From positions 62,001 to 126,000 of the forward strand of contig JASPKZ010009696.1 in assembly GCA_030220185.1 (NCBI GenBank): 64,000 nt of DNA, written 5' to 3'. The number at the start of each line of letters is the position of its first letter. The stretch's first letter is position 1. Under the pieces are notes generated by a model. That model saw only the letters and a list, made by a program, of their open reading frames with translations. It did not search any database and was not told the origin of the DNA. Below are positions 10,926 to 22,967 of the stretch, one piece after another. A program made the position numbers and the translations under genes. Origin of the DNA: Diploptera punctata (taxonomy: Eukaryota > Arthropoda > Insecta > Blattodea > Blaberidae).

Positions 10926-11574
10926 ATATTAAAGAAAGCTTCTCCTCTTTAACATCCTGAATAGGTCATAGCATTATTTTGCAGTGACTGACTCTCTAAG
11001 AAATACGGCTACCAGATTGTATATATAGTGCACGAATGTCAGCTGATAGCACTTGCGGGAGATAATATAAAACATTTGTAGCAATTGATTATACCACAAA
11101 AAAAAAAAGAAACCACTGTTTGCACTTTCTTAAACGAATTATTTTACAGGAAATAACGTTGAATTAAAATATATAATTTACATATTTACTTCATAGGACA
11201 TCATAAATTAATTAATACATATATGGTTATAGATTTCTCCACTAATGTGCATTCTTACAATATTTACGATCCTGTGGCAATAAATGATATGATCTGCTTG
11301 CAGTGATGAACAATCGTAATAATCGTTTCTCATTTGTTTTCAAACATCGCTTCTCATTTGTTTCAAACATCGCCGTTTACATTAAATAAATAAATATTTT
11401 AATTTAACTATATTTAAATAATGATTTGTGAGTAAACAGCTTAATTTTATTCGTTAAATAGTCCTAACAAATATCACTCTTTATTTCCAAATTTTCTAGA
11501 TAAATTCACTCCTCACTTCGTGAGTCGTGAATTTAACGATAATTTGGAAATCACTCGTGGCATTACTTATGAAA
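10926..11574 (-). mobile_element. MITE-A, minus-strand copy lacking the right end
   Basis: Minus-strand copy joined tail to tail with the preceding copy. It starts inside the element (aaagaaagcttctcctcttt) and runs to ggcattacttatga. It retains the middle sequence that the 10302 copy lacks (tggctaccagattgtatata equivalent). Confidence 0.85.
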
Positions 11575-11759
11575 AATTCTGTATATTGTCCGTTAGTGCG
11601 AATATGAAAACTCAGTTTGCGGATATGAAAACTCGATTAAATTAAATTTTACTTTCTCTGCTGATCTATAAGATCATTAGAATTAACTTAAAATAAATTG
11701 GCCATATAAGATTCAAATAGGAGACTTTTAATTCACTAATAACATTTTTGTATTCATTA

Positions 11760-12010
11760 AATGATCAACATATGTGGGCCTGGGATAACGTCATTGTCTG
11801 ATATCCAGCGGGCCCGGATTCGATCTCGTGGGTGAGTTTTTTCAAGTTTTTTTTTTCTCATCTTTAAGACAACCATTTAGCCATCACAATCATCCTATCA
11901 TATTCACCTAGTTTAGGGTAAATATGAGAGTGAATGTTGTGACTTGTCATAAATGTTAATTGAGTTGATCCTTCATTTGGGGAGGCCATCCACGACCATG
12001 TGTGTTCAGA
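11760..12010 (+). mobile_element. Degenerate tRNA-headed SINE
   Basis: ccagcgggcccggattcgat resembles the B-box region of SINE1, followed by gggtgagttttttcaag, comparable to the SINE1 ggtgaggtttttatcgg block, and tcatctttaagacaaccatt. The A box and 3' part are unclear. Confidence 0.45.
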
Positions 12011-12264
12011 AAAGTATGTATATAATCCAAAGTTTAAAAATATCCTCTTCCGACAAGTTGTGCCACTGTAATTGCGAGTTGATGTGAGATATGTAAAAGT
12101 GCCTAAAAGAGAGATATTAAATTAACAAGGATAACAAAACAAGATAAAAATACATTAAATGACTGCTGAGAAGAAATTGAGATGCCCATTTCCAGGCTAA
12201 CGGATGTATTTGTAGACTAAGAATATAATCAACATCATATTTACTAGCAAGTAAAAGTAACATT

Positions 12265-12443
12265 AAATTGTACAAAACTCTGATTAAACCTGTACCAACT
12301 TACAGGTCTGAGACATGGGTCTAAACAAAATTATTAAAAACGGGTTAGTATTTGCAAAAGGATAATATTGAAATCCATGTTTGGTCCAATAAATATTGAT
12401 GCAGATTGGCATATTAGATATAACAAGGAACTATATGATCTAA

Positions 12444-12480
<37 letters not shown>

Positions 12481-12770
12481 TCGATGTAAACATTGTAACA
12501 TATATCAAATTCCAATGATTGAAATATGCTAGCTATATGATAAGTTTTAATGATCAATAAATTTTATGTAAAATACTCATTGCAACTATGAAATGAAAAT
12601 CCCCCAAGGGAAGAACCACACTTAGATGAGAAGATGGAATGATAAAGGATGTAAATGATGTGGCTAGAGGAAATTGATGAAGGCTAGGTCATATTGCAGA
12701 AGCTTGTCAGGAACTTTAGAAAGAAAGCTGTGGCCCAAAGAGGGGTTTCTACCAACTTGATGATGATAAA
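12265..12770 (+). pseudogene. Degenerate LINE C-terminus
   Basis: Pieces in shifting frames resemble a LINE C-terminal domain: KLYKTLIKPV at about 12268, SETWV near 12308, IRYNKELYDL near 12410, and RRWND with KDDVARG-like residues near 12627-12665. A (TA)n run at 12440-12478 interrupts the copy. Its order of motifs parallels LINE-A, but it is too eroded to assign firmly. Confidence 0.6.
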
Positions 12771-12789
12771 TAAAAATGGTCTAGTAGTT

Positions 12790-13088
12790 ACCATGGACCA
12801 TGGACACTTCGAGCAAAAGATAAATCCCGCATTAATAGTTCACAAATGAGATTCCTCCGATCACTAACTGGAGTAACATTAAGGGATAGAAGAAAAGTGA
12901 TGAGATAAGGATGCAGTGGAATAGTAGGGAAATGGTTGAACATATACAAAATTATCAGATTAAATGGTTCCAACACGTCCAGAGAATGTCAAATTCCCGT
13001 TTACCAAAGATGATTTACCACCTCAACCCTAAAGGCAAAAGAGACCTCGGAAGACCCTTCAACCGATGGAAAGATCAGTTTTTGTAGT
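12790..13088 (+). pseudogene. LINE-B C-terminal relic
   Basis: Readable blocks are SQMRFLRSLTGVTLRDRRK at about 12844-12900 and, after frame changes, IKWFQHVQRMSNSRLPKM near 12958-13012 and GRPFNRWKDQFL near 13053-13088. These match the LINE-B order seen intact at 62350-62715. Two frameshifts and a stop are present. Confidence 0.75.
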
Positions 13089-13089
13089 C

Positions 13090-14706
13090 GCAGAACGGGC
13101 ATCATCACCCAATACTGCATTTGGAAGAAAAAGAAGAAGAAGAAGTTACCATGTACAAGGATTTGTGAAGAAAAAAAAATGATCCAGTATTTAAAAATGA
13201 GGTAGTATTCGACGAAACAAAAAAGTAATTTCTGTAACGACGGTTCCTAAATTTAACATCTTCTGAGTTAGTCTTATTTTTGTAAAAGTGGCATACCTTC
13301 TTCTTCCAGCACTTTGGGACGAAACAAATGAGGAGACATTTTACATAGACTTTGTTACTATTTCTCAGCATATATTTTGTATTTCAGTATTTTTAGAAGT
13401 CATTAACTGCTATTGAGGTTACAATATAAAAAGTAAAAATAATGAAACACATCTGAGATCTCAGTCGTCCTAAACTAAGTAGCCTACATTTTAATTTAAA
13501 CATCTCATAGGCCTTTCAGGACTTATTGTATCGTCAGCTTTTAGAAAAGCTCTTCCAATATCTAATACGCCATTTTCCATCAATATTTATTGGTTATATT
13601 ATTATGATTCTCAAATTTTCCTTTCGAAAACACTATTAAGTTTTTAAGAGCTGATGATGACATATGTTTAAATATTTATAACGTTCTTTAACTAAAATCA
13701 TACTTAGTTAAAGACAATTGGCGTCTCAAGTACTTCAATATTATAACCTTTTGATTGTTTTTTTATAAAGCAATAACTAAACTCAAGAAATATAAACTCA
13801 TTCTGGCATTGCTTTATCAGTCAGCTAAGTTATTTTAGTATGGTACTCTTCTCCTCCGACCAACCCATCACTCAGGAAAGACTCGTGTTTGGTTTGGAAG
13901 ATTTACTTAGAATGTATTCTCATTTGTTTCTTTTCAAAGTGCTCGGAGTTGAAGATAACCCGTGCTTTCGAAATAACAATATTACTCAGAAGGTATTAAG
14001 TTTAAGAACCATGATTATAGAAACAATTGCTTGTTTTGTCTAACATTACCTCCACTGAAATGTGTTTATGATCGAAAACCTTTTCATTGTTCACTGCAAC
14101 AGCGATATTTTTAACTCACTTCTTATTGGCGAATGATTTTTTATAATAAACATTCAATTCTTCTAAATATTGAAACGTAATATTTTTTTGTATTTTTATG
14201 CATATTTTCAATTTTCATTACATAAAAAAACGTTTTCTAGTTTTTCAGCTCGTGAGAATCCATTCATTAATCACAACTGATATGATATCCTAAATATTTT
14301 AATTGTTCAAGAATTTTGTTGTAGATACAGATTTTGTTAGACTATTTAATATCTCTGGGCAAAATTTAAATCTTCCTCGCCATCCAAATAATAGCTTAGT
14401 CTCCTACTAGATGTCTCCTCGATATGATGTACAAACCACCTGTCCCTCATTGACATCTGTAGGGAAATAAACGTAACTGAATTAGTCTGGTTAGGAATAT
14501 CCTCACTAGGGAAGCACCCATTTATCGAGCATGCCGAATGAGGATCAATCAATCAATTACGGATTTTGTTACGAATAGGTTAACGTACTTTAAAACTGAT
14601 ACATACTCTTGTTTTAGTTGTAGAGATTTTTATTCCATGCCTTTCTACTAAGAGTTCAGGTTGATTAGTAAATTTTTGCAAACCATCCTCTGTGTTCGCT
14701 AGAAGT
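13090..14706. other. No recognised gene; two short frames of unknown meaning
   Basis: Mostly AT-rich. A 67-codon plus-strand frame (13840-14043) and a 68-codon minus-strand frame (14346-14552) have ordinary amino-acid composition but no recognisable domain. Neither shows splice or promoter context strong enough to call a gene. Confidence 0.4.
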
Positions 14707-14721
14707 AGGGCCTACTACATC

Positions 14722-16203
14722 TATCTCTATCTATCTTCGGGTTTTTACAGCTGCTGCCGTCTTCCCGTGCCAAACCTCCAAAGCCTACGGTCTTGGGCAT
14801 CTTCGATGCTTAGCCCTCTAGCTTGCATTACTGTCTTCATGTTTTCCTTCCATGTTAACCTTGGTCTTCCTCTTTTCTTCTTTCTGTTAGGATGCCATTC
14901 ATATAGTTGCTTCGGCCATCGCTCATCTTCCATTCTTAAAACATGTCCTAACCACTTAATTCCTTTTCCTCAATTCTTTCAATTATGCTTTCTTCTGCTT
15001 CCATTTTGTTTCTAATTTCCTTATTTGTGACACGTTCTAATTTAGACTTTCTGGCACTTCTTCGTAAATAATCCATTTCTAGAGCTATTAGTCTATTCTT
15101 GTAGTACTTATTGATTGTCCATACCTCACTTCCGTACATTGCAACAGATTCCACCAATGTTTTACCAATATTTTTTTTGTGTCTTTCCAAATATGCTTAT
15201 CCCACCATATGGAATTTAATGATGATATTATTTTGCTACTCAATTCAATTCTATGTTTTATGTTCTCTTTGCCTATACCTTCGATGTTATCCATAATCAT
15301 TCCCAAATATTTAGTTTGTTTCACTTGCTTTATTTGGATTCCATCTTCCAATACTAAGTTTTCTCTTTCATTACTATTTATTGCCAGATATTCTGTTTTT
15401 TGTAAATTTACTGTGAGACCCCATGATTCATATGTGCTTTTCAACCTTTTATCATGAATTCCATATCAAAATTGTCTTGCGCTAAAACCAGTTGATCATC
15501 GGCAAATTGTAATGTCAGCAAAAATCTATTGCCTATTGGGATCCCCATACCTTTGCAGCTTTGTTTCCATTTCGTTAATATAAATTCTACATAAATATTA
15601 AATAAAATTGGTGATAGACTGCACCCTTGTTTCAATCCCTTTGAGCTGTTTATAGGATTAGACATTATATTTCCCATTTTAACATAAGCGGAGTTATCTT
15701 ATAGGTTTGTTTAATAATTTCTATTAGGTTTCTGTCAATATTGTATTTCTCCAATACTTCCCATAATTGTTCCTCGGAATTGAGTCATAAGCTTTCTCTA
15801 AATCTATCATTGTCAAATGGGTTTCTTCTCCAACTGCAGTCCGTTTTTCAATTAACTGTTGTATTGCAAATATATTGTCAACACATGATCTTCCTGGTCT
15901 GAATCCATTTTGATCTTCTCCTAATTGTCTTTAACATCTTTTTGTAACTTTGTTTTTAATAACTTCGTAAATATTCTATATAATGTGTTATTTATACTTA
16001 GTCCTCTGTAGTTTTTGCGTCTCTTCTATCGCCCTTCTTGTATATTGGTACTATGTAGCTTATTTTCCATTCATCAGGAATCTTCTGTATTGCAATGCAC
16101 TTATTATACAAGTCCCTCAATCTACCTATTAAATTTTTTGGGCCATATTTAATTAACTCATTTGGTATGTTTCCCGGCCCTGGTGCCTTTTTATTCTTTA
16201 GGG
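14722..16203 (-). mobile_element. LINE-C, 5'-truncated copy with perfect 15-bp TSD
   Basis: Minus-strand copy covering the reverse transcriptase and C-terminal domain of LINE-C, an enzyme that copies its own RNA into a nicked chromosomal site. The frame at 15677-15441 has KGLKQGCSLSPILFNIYVE and the catalytic LQFADDQLVLAQ; 15444-15088 has WGLTVNLQKTEYLAI and QTKYLGMIM; 14933-14745 has GRPRLTWKENM and the terminal GTGRRQQL. The RT motif A region (AYDSIP equivalent, near 15800) is in another frame. It therefore carries several frameshifts and is dead. AGGGCCTACTACATC is repeated exactly at 14707-14721 and 16204-16218, which fixes both ends. It closely matches the plus-strand LINE-C at 21050-22530. 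Confidence 0.93.
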
Positions 16204-16218
16204 AGGGCCTACTACATC

Positions 16219-17102
16219 ATCCGAAAATAATAATATGTCTATAATTAAATGTATTTTATTGTGTTATTTTTCCACGTAGTCGTAAGTTCGCTTCCATAGC
16301 CAAACATTGATCTCACAATGTTCCATAAAATATTGAATCTTGTTGTTGAGAACACACTGTAATAAAAAAGAATACTAATAAAAAAGAAAGAATAAGAAAG
16401 TAAAAAGAGGAAAATAAAGTTAAAGTATAAGGGAATTTAGAATAGGCCTAACGAAAGGAAGAACAGTTTATGAGGTGGATAGAGAACAGTAAGATATATG
16501 CTTGGATAAAACAACTTGAAAAAGTATTTTGTTTCGTGCCAAGAACAATAATTAGGAGCGCAATTGCTTAAGAGGTAAATTCCAGCGGGGAGAGAGAAAT
16601 AGATTCCCAATTTCACGAAAGAACGGAGTTGAGCTTCCAACTGTGAAACTAGTCTGGATAAAAATAATAACACAAGGTTATGGTATGACATCATCGTGCG
16701 AAGTGTTGTATGGAAGCTTTCATTACACTACTTGTTCATCTTCACCAATTGAAAAGTCCAATCAGATAAAGGAACAGCCTACACTCCCATGATAATTGAG
16801 ATTTTTAGCGAATTCCGAAGAAATTGACCTGTTTATATTGTACCCATGAAATCATTTTTTAATATTTTACATATCTTCATCGAAATATTCTAACTAGACA
16901 GCCAAAACGGCCATAGGCTAATACAAACTTGTGAAAAGGAATGAGATGCGGAAATCAAATTGTACATAGGCTCAATTCTAGAAACACATTCTATTATGAA
17001 TTAAGAGTATCTTTGTCATCCTAATTTCTCTTAAAAATGTAACTAAAAATATATCAAACGGCTATTCTTCAAATTATAATATATATGAATGCGAAATTTT
17101 CT
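16219..17102. other. No recognisable feature
   Basis: AT-rich spacer between LINE-C copies; no supported gene. Confidence 0.45.
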
Positions 17103-17397
17103 CTAGTTTTTTACAGCTGCTGCCGTCTTCCCGTGCCAAACTTCATGCTTGCATTACTATCCTCATGCTTTCCTGCCATGTTAACTTTGGACTCCCTTTT
17201 TTCTTCTTGTGGTCGTTGCCATTGATATAGTTGTTCCGACCATCGCTCATCTTCCATTCTAAAAATATGTCCTATCTATTTTAATTCATTCTCCTCGATT
17301 CTTTCAATTATGATTTCTTCTGCTTCCCATTATGTTTCTAATTTCCTTATCTGTGGCATGTTCTAATTTTGACTTTCTGGCACTTCTGCGTAAATAA
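17103..17397 (-). pseudogene. Old LINE-C 3' fragment
   Basis: Starts with tttacagctgctgccgtctt (the reverse of the GTGRRQQL codons) and runs with many changes and a roughly 40-bp deletion through the equivalents of GRPRLTW, EDERW and the ERVTNKE region. It is considerably more diverged than the copies at 14.7 and 21 kb. Confidence 0.8.
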
Positions 17398-17436
17398 GTA
17401 AAAAAGAAAGTAATAAAGTCAAAATTGTACATAGAC

Positions 17437-17515
17437 CAGAAAGTCAAAATTAGTATATGTCACAAATAAGGAAATTAGAAATATAATGGAAGCAGAAGAA
17501 AGCATAATTATAGGA
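17437..17515 (+). pseudogene. LINE-C fragment, plus strand
   Basis: cagaaagtcaaaattag through gcagaagaaagcataatt equals the RKSKLE to EESII region in the opposite orientation to the neighbouring 17103-17397 fragment, giving a small inverted repeat. Confidence 0.7.
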
Positions 17516-17552
17516 AATTTTGAATAATTATGCTATATTGTAATGAAGGAAA

Positions 17553-17940
17553 AAATATTTTGAGAGTTTGAGAATAGAGTTCTTAAGAAAACATTTACCA
17601 AAAGAAAAACCAGCAACAAATGAATGGAGAAAACTACATATGAGGAAGCTACAGGGTCTTTATGGAAACTGGACGTAAGGACAAGAGTTAAGTCTAGTAA
17701 ACTGTCATGGCCAAAACATGTAGTACCAATGGGGAATAAAAGAGGGCATGGAAACTTGTTGTAGGAAAACTAGAAAGGAAGCTAGCAGTAGGTAGGCCCA
17801 GAATGAGATGGGAGAATAACATTAACCATTATTTGAGGGAAGTGAATTATACATGAATGATTTGGAAATAATTACTCGGGAAAAGGGTGTATGAATACTA
17901 TATGTCCGCGCGGCTATGAACCGTGGATTTCGATAGTACT
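17553..17940 (+). pseudogene. Old LINE-A 3' end
   Basis: Collinear with 5932-6316: ttgagaatagagttcttaag, then gggtctttatgg, gtaggcccagaatgagatgg and atgtccgcgcggctatgaac. Many small indels break the frame. No tail or TSD is visible. Confidence 0.8.
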
Positions 17941-18107
17941 AATAATTTAGATTTCCTTAAGTGTGTGCAAAAAATAATTTTTTGTCCATCCTGGCATTCC
18001 CAGGCTTGTACTGACCCAGATTTACTTTCCAGATCATAAGTTACTAATCAGAAGTTAATACTAATAAAATTCATATCAAATTCGCTTGAGGTGAATAGTC
18101 CTAAGAT

Positions 18108-18841
18108 AAAAATTAAAATGTACCTGTTGGCAGGTGCCGTCGTCCTCAACTTTGTCAAAATACTGTATGTAAAATATTTTTAACTGGAGGCCTTTCGGAA
18201 ATTAAACTTCCATCATCCGCAGGATGAGTTTGCGCTACTAGTAGTTAAGACGCTGCAGACGTTGTTGGTCTTGATGCGTATCCAGTAGGAACTGTCTGGT
18301 TTTTAAGTATTTCATATAAGGGATAGTACGTTTGGGGTGTGTTCTTATTCAGTAGCAAGTTGTTGTCAACTGTATTGATGTATGGATCAGAATGTTGGAC
18401 AATCACTAAAAGACAAGAACAAAGATTGGAAGCAGCTGAGATGAGATTTTTAAGAAATATAGTAGGATATACTCTGCTGGATAAGAACATGAATGAAGAT
18501 ATAAGAAAGGAACTAAATATATTCAAACTTACAGACCGAATAATTAAATATAGGAACGACTGGAAAGAATATATTGATAGAATGCCAGAAGAAATATTTC
18601 CAAAATGATGCTAAATTATAAACCGCACGGAAGGAGAAATGTTGGACGCCCACACAGAAGATGGTCTGAACAATTTTAACAATTCTAGCTTTCATGAAAC
18701 CGGAACGAGTCAACAGGCTTAATCCCTGGATGATGATGATGACGTTCAGTAGCAAGTTGTTGTCAACTTATTTAATGATTTTAAGCTCTTCCAACAAAAT
18801 TGAGGACGACGGTACCTGCCAACAGGTACATTTTAATTTTT
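18108..18841. mobile_element. Foldback/MITE-like element with 47-bp terminal inverted repeats
   Basis: The left end, 18108-18154 (aaaaattaaaatgtacctgt ...), and the right end, 18795-18841, are inverted copies with two mismatches. Each contains the small palindrome acctgttggcaggt. The interior has ctactagtag and catcatccgcaggatga, both self-complementary. The element is split by a LINE-B insertion at 18372-18744, so its own length is about 340 bp. It encodes no protein. No clear flanking duplication was found, so the transposon class is open. Confidence 0.75.
18372..18744 (+). mobile_element. LINE-B 3' end inserted with 24-bp TSD
   Basis: A 5'-truncated LINE-B copy. The frame at 18372-18605 reads VLMYGSECWTITKRQEQ, EMRFLRNIVGYTLLDKN and YRNDWKEYIDRMPEE, followed after a stop at 18606 by in-phase NYKPHGRRNVGRPHRRW and SEQF. 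A (GAT)n tail ends it. A 24-bp duplication beginning TTCAGTAGCAAG is exact at 18348-18371 and 18745-18768, so the borders are certain. It carries no catalytic domain. It postdates the foldback element that it interrupts. Confidence 0.93.
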
Positions 18842-19574
18842 AATTCGTTTCTTATAATCAAAAGTTGTTGTATTTTGACCTCTCTATAAGATCCTGAAAT
18901 TTGTGAACAACCTTTTGAATCGTCCTGTTTAATATATTTCTACGTGTGACCACATTTTAATTTTGCTGTTATTTAATTACAACTCAGTTTGGGAGTGTTA
19001 TTTAATTTAACGTGTCTCAGGCACAGGTAGGAGGATAAAATCCAAATTTATTTGATAGATATGTTGGTGACTGAATGCATTTTACAGTGTGAAGAGTCTG
19101 GGATGCGAGGGCGGCAATGAACCTGCTGGTTATTTGAATTCTAATTTTAAATATGTAAACAAACACGTGATTAAACAAATCTGTACACTTATGAAGGAAA
19201 GTGACTTGCTAATGACCTTGATAGACTTTATTTAAGGCTCAGTGTGTCGGTATATTTGGATCTTGTGTTATCTTAGAGAGTGGATTTAGCCAGTCTGTGC
19301 GCGTGCGTAAATGAGACGCCTGCACGTCATAAGGCGATAAATTAAAATTATCTAATAGCGATCTGTTTCAGTCAACTTGTCTCACTTTGTTGTTCTAAAT
19401 TACTCATTTAAACTAAATTAAATCGTGTGTCTCATATCACTTTTTTTTTCACTCTCTATTTCTTCTGAATTCGTATTTATACAATTACTTGTTAAATTAT
19501 TATTTTTTCTCGAGAACTAAATTGATTTTGTGTCATAAATAGTATTTTTTATCTTGCACATTTTATATTTCACA
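18842..19574. other. No recognisable feature
   Basis: AT-rich spacer; no shared repeat noticed. Confidence 0.45.
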
Positions 19575-19744
19575 CATTAAATCTAGATTAAATGAAAATA
19601 TATTATAAATAATAATTATATTAGATATACCATGTAGTATTTTTTTATTTTAATTTAGATGTATGAATAATTTTTGTATTATTTTAATCTCATTGAGTGG
19701 TACATAAGGCCTTAAGGCCTTAGCTCTGCCAGGTAAAATGAAAC

Positions 19745-19746
<2 letters not shown>
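19575..19746 (+). repeat. LINE 3'-end-type repeat leading into (ATT)n
   Basis: tctagattaaatgaaaatat through ggccttagctctgccaggta matches 63385-63568, and both end in an (ATT)n tract. A related piece occurs on the minus strand at 25396-25450. The shared 3' end followed by a simple-repeat tail suggests the 3' UTR of a LINE family not otherwise represented. Confidence 0.65.

Positions 19747-19783
<37 letters not shown>
19747..19783. repeat. (ATT)n microsatellite
   Basis: About 12 units. The tail of the preceding repeat, and the insertion target of the LINE-C copy that follows. Confidence 0.9.
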
Positions 19784-19784
<1 letters not shown>

Positions 19785-22530
19785 ACTCCGCCATGGCCGG
19801 TCCCAAGCCCGGATGAGAAAGGAGGAGGGGGAGGAGTAACAACCTCATTAAAAAACCAGGGTTCAGTTGGCTCCGACTGATAGTACTCTGTAAGGGCCCT
19901 AGCCAGGGTTACGGTGAAGACCTCAACGGCAGAGTCGGCGCAGAAGGAGTCCTTCATCACGGCGGATCTGGCGGAAGAGGCAACCCTATCTCTAAGGGAA
20001 ATAGAGAAACGCTGCCTTGCGGTGAAGAGGGATCTTCAAAGGCTATGGGAGGAAATCCCAGACAGAAATTTTCCTGGTCCTCCAGGTTGGGGGTTTATGC
20101 TGTGGGCCAGCTCCCCACACATTAGAAAAAAAAAACAAAATGCTAAAAGACCAAATCAATCAAAGCCGGACGGAAAAAAGTATGAAAGACAAAAGCAACG
20201 AAAACGGACATTGAATATAGGCACGTGGAATGTACGAGGAATTAGAAATTAATCAATAATAGACTACATAATTGTAAAGCAAAATACTTCCTTATTTATT
20301 AAGGACTCAAGGGTTAAAAGAGGAGCAAATTGTGGTTCTGACCACTATCTACTCACAGCACAGATCATCCCCCAATTCCCTACAGGGAAAAAAGTGCATG
20401 ATGAAGCAAGGGAATCAACAATGCAACCGAACAGAAGAGAAGAAAAATTTAAACTGTATTTATTTTAATCAGGATAGTATCAAAAACATATATAAAGAAA
20501 GACTGAGGATTAAAATTGAGAATTTGGATTACAAGGAAGACATAGAAGAAGAATATAATCAATTAAAGGAAATAATACATTCGGCAGCAAAAGAAGCATT
20601 AGGCACAATAAATAAAAACAAAAAATACCCAAGATTGGTGGAATGATGATATTGAAGAATTAACCAAAAAGAAGAAAAAATGCTACTTAGAATGGTTGGC
20701 AAATAAAACAACAGAAAAATTGGATAGAATACAAGAGAACAAACGCCGAAGTTAAAAGGAAAGTGATAGAAGAAAAAAACAAATTATGGAAAAGCAAATG
20801 CCAAGAAATAGAAGTTATATAGGAGGATCACAATCATCAGAAGTATGGAGATTTCTAAAAACACTGAAAACCAACCAAGGACCCAGCAAGATAAATTTGT
20901 TAGCAAAATCAGACGCAGAAAAACATTACAAAGCTTTACTGTCAGAAACTAGAAATGAGTTTATGGAAACAACAGAAATCCATCCATAGAAATGAACGCC
21001 CTGGAATTTGATACAATAGATATAGAATTAGAAATTCAAACCCTAAAGAATAAAAAGGCACCGGGCCAGGAAACATACCAAATGAGTTAATTAAAATAGG
21101 CCCAAAAAATTTAATAGGTAGATTGAGGGACTTGTATAATAAGTGCATTGCAATACAGAAGATTCCTGATGAATGGAAAATAAGCTACATTGTACCAATA
21201 TACAAGAAGGGCGATAGAAGAGACGCAAAAAACTACAGAGGACTAAGTATAAATAACACATTATATAGAATATTTACGTAGTTATTAAAAACAAAGTTAC
21301 AAAAAGATGTTAAAGACAAATTAGGAGAAGATCAAAATGGATTCAGACCAGGAAGGTCATGTGTTGAAAATATATTTGCAATACAACAGTTAATTGAAAA
21401 ACGGACTGCAGTTGGAGAAGAAACCCATTTGACAATGATAGATTTAGAGAAAGCTTATGACTCAATTCCGAGGAACAAATTATGGGAAGTATTGGAGAAA
21501 TACAATATTGACAGAAACCTAATAGAAATTATTAAACAAACCTATAAAGATAACTCCGCTTATGTTAAAATGGGAAATATAATGTCTAATCCTATAAAAA
21601 CCTCGAAGGGATTGAAACAAGGGTGCAGTCTATCACCAATTTTATTTAATATTTATGTAGAATTTATATTAACGAAATGGAAACAAAGCTGCAAAGGTAT
21701 GGGGATCCCAATAGGCAATAGATTTTTGCTGACATTACAATTTGCCGATGATCAACTGGTTTTTAGCGCAAGACAATTTTGATATGGAATTCATGATAAA
21801 AAGGTTGAAAAACACATATGAATCATGGGGTCTCACAGTAAATTTACAAAAAACAGAATATCTGGCAATAAATAGCAATGAAAGAGAAAACTTAGTATTG
21901 GAAGATGGAATCCAAATAAAGCAAGTGAAACAAACTAAATATTTGGGAAGGATTATGGATAACATCGAAGGTATAGGCAAAGAGAACATAAAACATAGAA
22001 TTGAATTGAGTAGCAAAATAATATCATCATTAAATTCCATATGGTGGGATAAGCATATTTGGAAAGACACAAAAAAAGATATTGGTAAAACATTGGTGGA
22101 ATCTGTTGCAATGTACGGAAGTGAGGTATGGACAATCAATAAGTACTACAAGAATAGACTAATAGCTCTAGAAATGGATTATTTACGAAGAAGTGCCAGA
22201 AAGTCTAAATTAGAACGTGTCACAAATAAGGAAATAGAAAAACAAAATGGAAGCAGAAGAAAGCATAATTGAAAGAATTGAGGAAAAGGAATTAAAGTGG
22301 TTAGGACATGTTTTAAGAATGGAAGATGAGCGATGGCCGAAGCAACTATATGAATGGCATCCTAACAGAAAGAAGAAAAGAGGAAGACCAAGGTTAACAT
22401 GGAAGGAAAACATGAAGACAGTAATGCAAGCTAGAGGGCTAAGCATCGAAGATGCCCAAGACCGTAGGCTTTGGAGGTTTGGCACGGGAAGACGGCAGCA
22501 GCTGTAAAAACCCGAAGATAGATAGATAGA
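19784..22530 (+). mobile_element. LINE-C, longest copy, internally deleted
   Basis: The most complete non-LTR retrotransposon here. The 5' part, 19914-20249, encodes a leader ending RTLNIGTWNVRGIRN, where NIGTWNVRG is the start of an apurinic-type endonuclease that nicks target DNA. A stop follows, and about 700 bp of endonuclease is missing, because the next readable residues (20313-20353, KRGANCGSDHYLL) are the domain's end. The linker runs to about 20990. Reverse transcriptase motifs follow: QNGFRPGRSC at 21332, LEKAYDSIP near 21443, KGLKQGCSLSP near 21606 and FADDQLV at 21741. The C-terminal YGSEVWTI, GRPRLTWKENM and GTGRRQQL end near 22506. Frameshifts occur around 20640, 21770 and 22235. 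The tail is (GATA)n. It sits inside an ATT microsatellite. Dead copy, RTE-like by motif order (inference). Confidence 0.92.
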
Positions 22531-22553
22531 TATTATTATTATTATTATTATTA

Positions 22554-22609
<56 letters not shown>
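22531..22609. repeat. (ATT)n microsatellite
   Basis: Follows the LINE-C tail and precedes SINE1. Confidence 0.95.
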
Positions 22610-22952
22610 GTCCACCGCTGTGGTCTCGAGGTAGCGCGTGTGGTACCTTGTCACGCAGCGGGCTCGGGTTCGATTCCCGGTCGGGGCAGTTTTTCTGGGT
22701 GAGGTTTTTATCGGGGTTTTTCCTCACCCGAAAGACAAATGTCCCCGAAATCATATGGCCATCATCACCATCATCATCATCATCATCGTCCTATCTATCA
22801 TCATCATTATCATCATCCTTCACCGGTGTGGAAAGCAACAGATACCTACAATTCCCTAGTAAAGCTGCAAGCATAGCATGAAAATGCTATGACTGCAGTG
22901 AAGGACCTGCCTTCGGACAGAATTACTATGGATGAATGGATGGATGGATGGA
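22610..22952 (+). mobile_element. SINE1, near-complete
   Basis: Begins gtccaccgctgtggtctcga, has the B-box-like cgggttcgattcccggtcgg at 22665-22684, the ggtgaggtttttatcggggt block, a (CAT)n stretch, gcatagcatgaaaatgctat and a (GGAT)n end. It lies inside ATT repeats. Confidence 0.92.
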
Positions 22953-22967
22953 TTATTATTATTATTA

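Noticed and set aside
13105..13371. 88-codon minus-strand frame as a gene
   Set aside because: Low-complexity lysine/serine-rich content from GAA repeats; no domain.
22638..22881. Protein frames over SINE1 copies (also 3647-3868, 25099-25317, 45291-45681, 46942-47217)
   Set aside because: They translate the tRNA-derived SINE and recur wherever SINE1 occurs; not genes.
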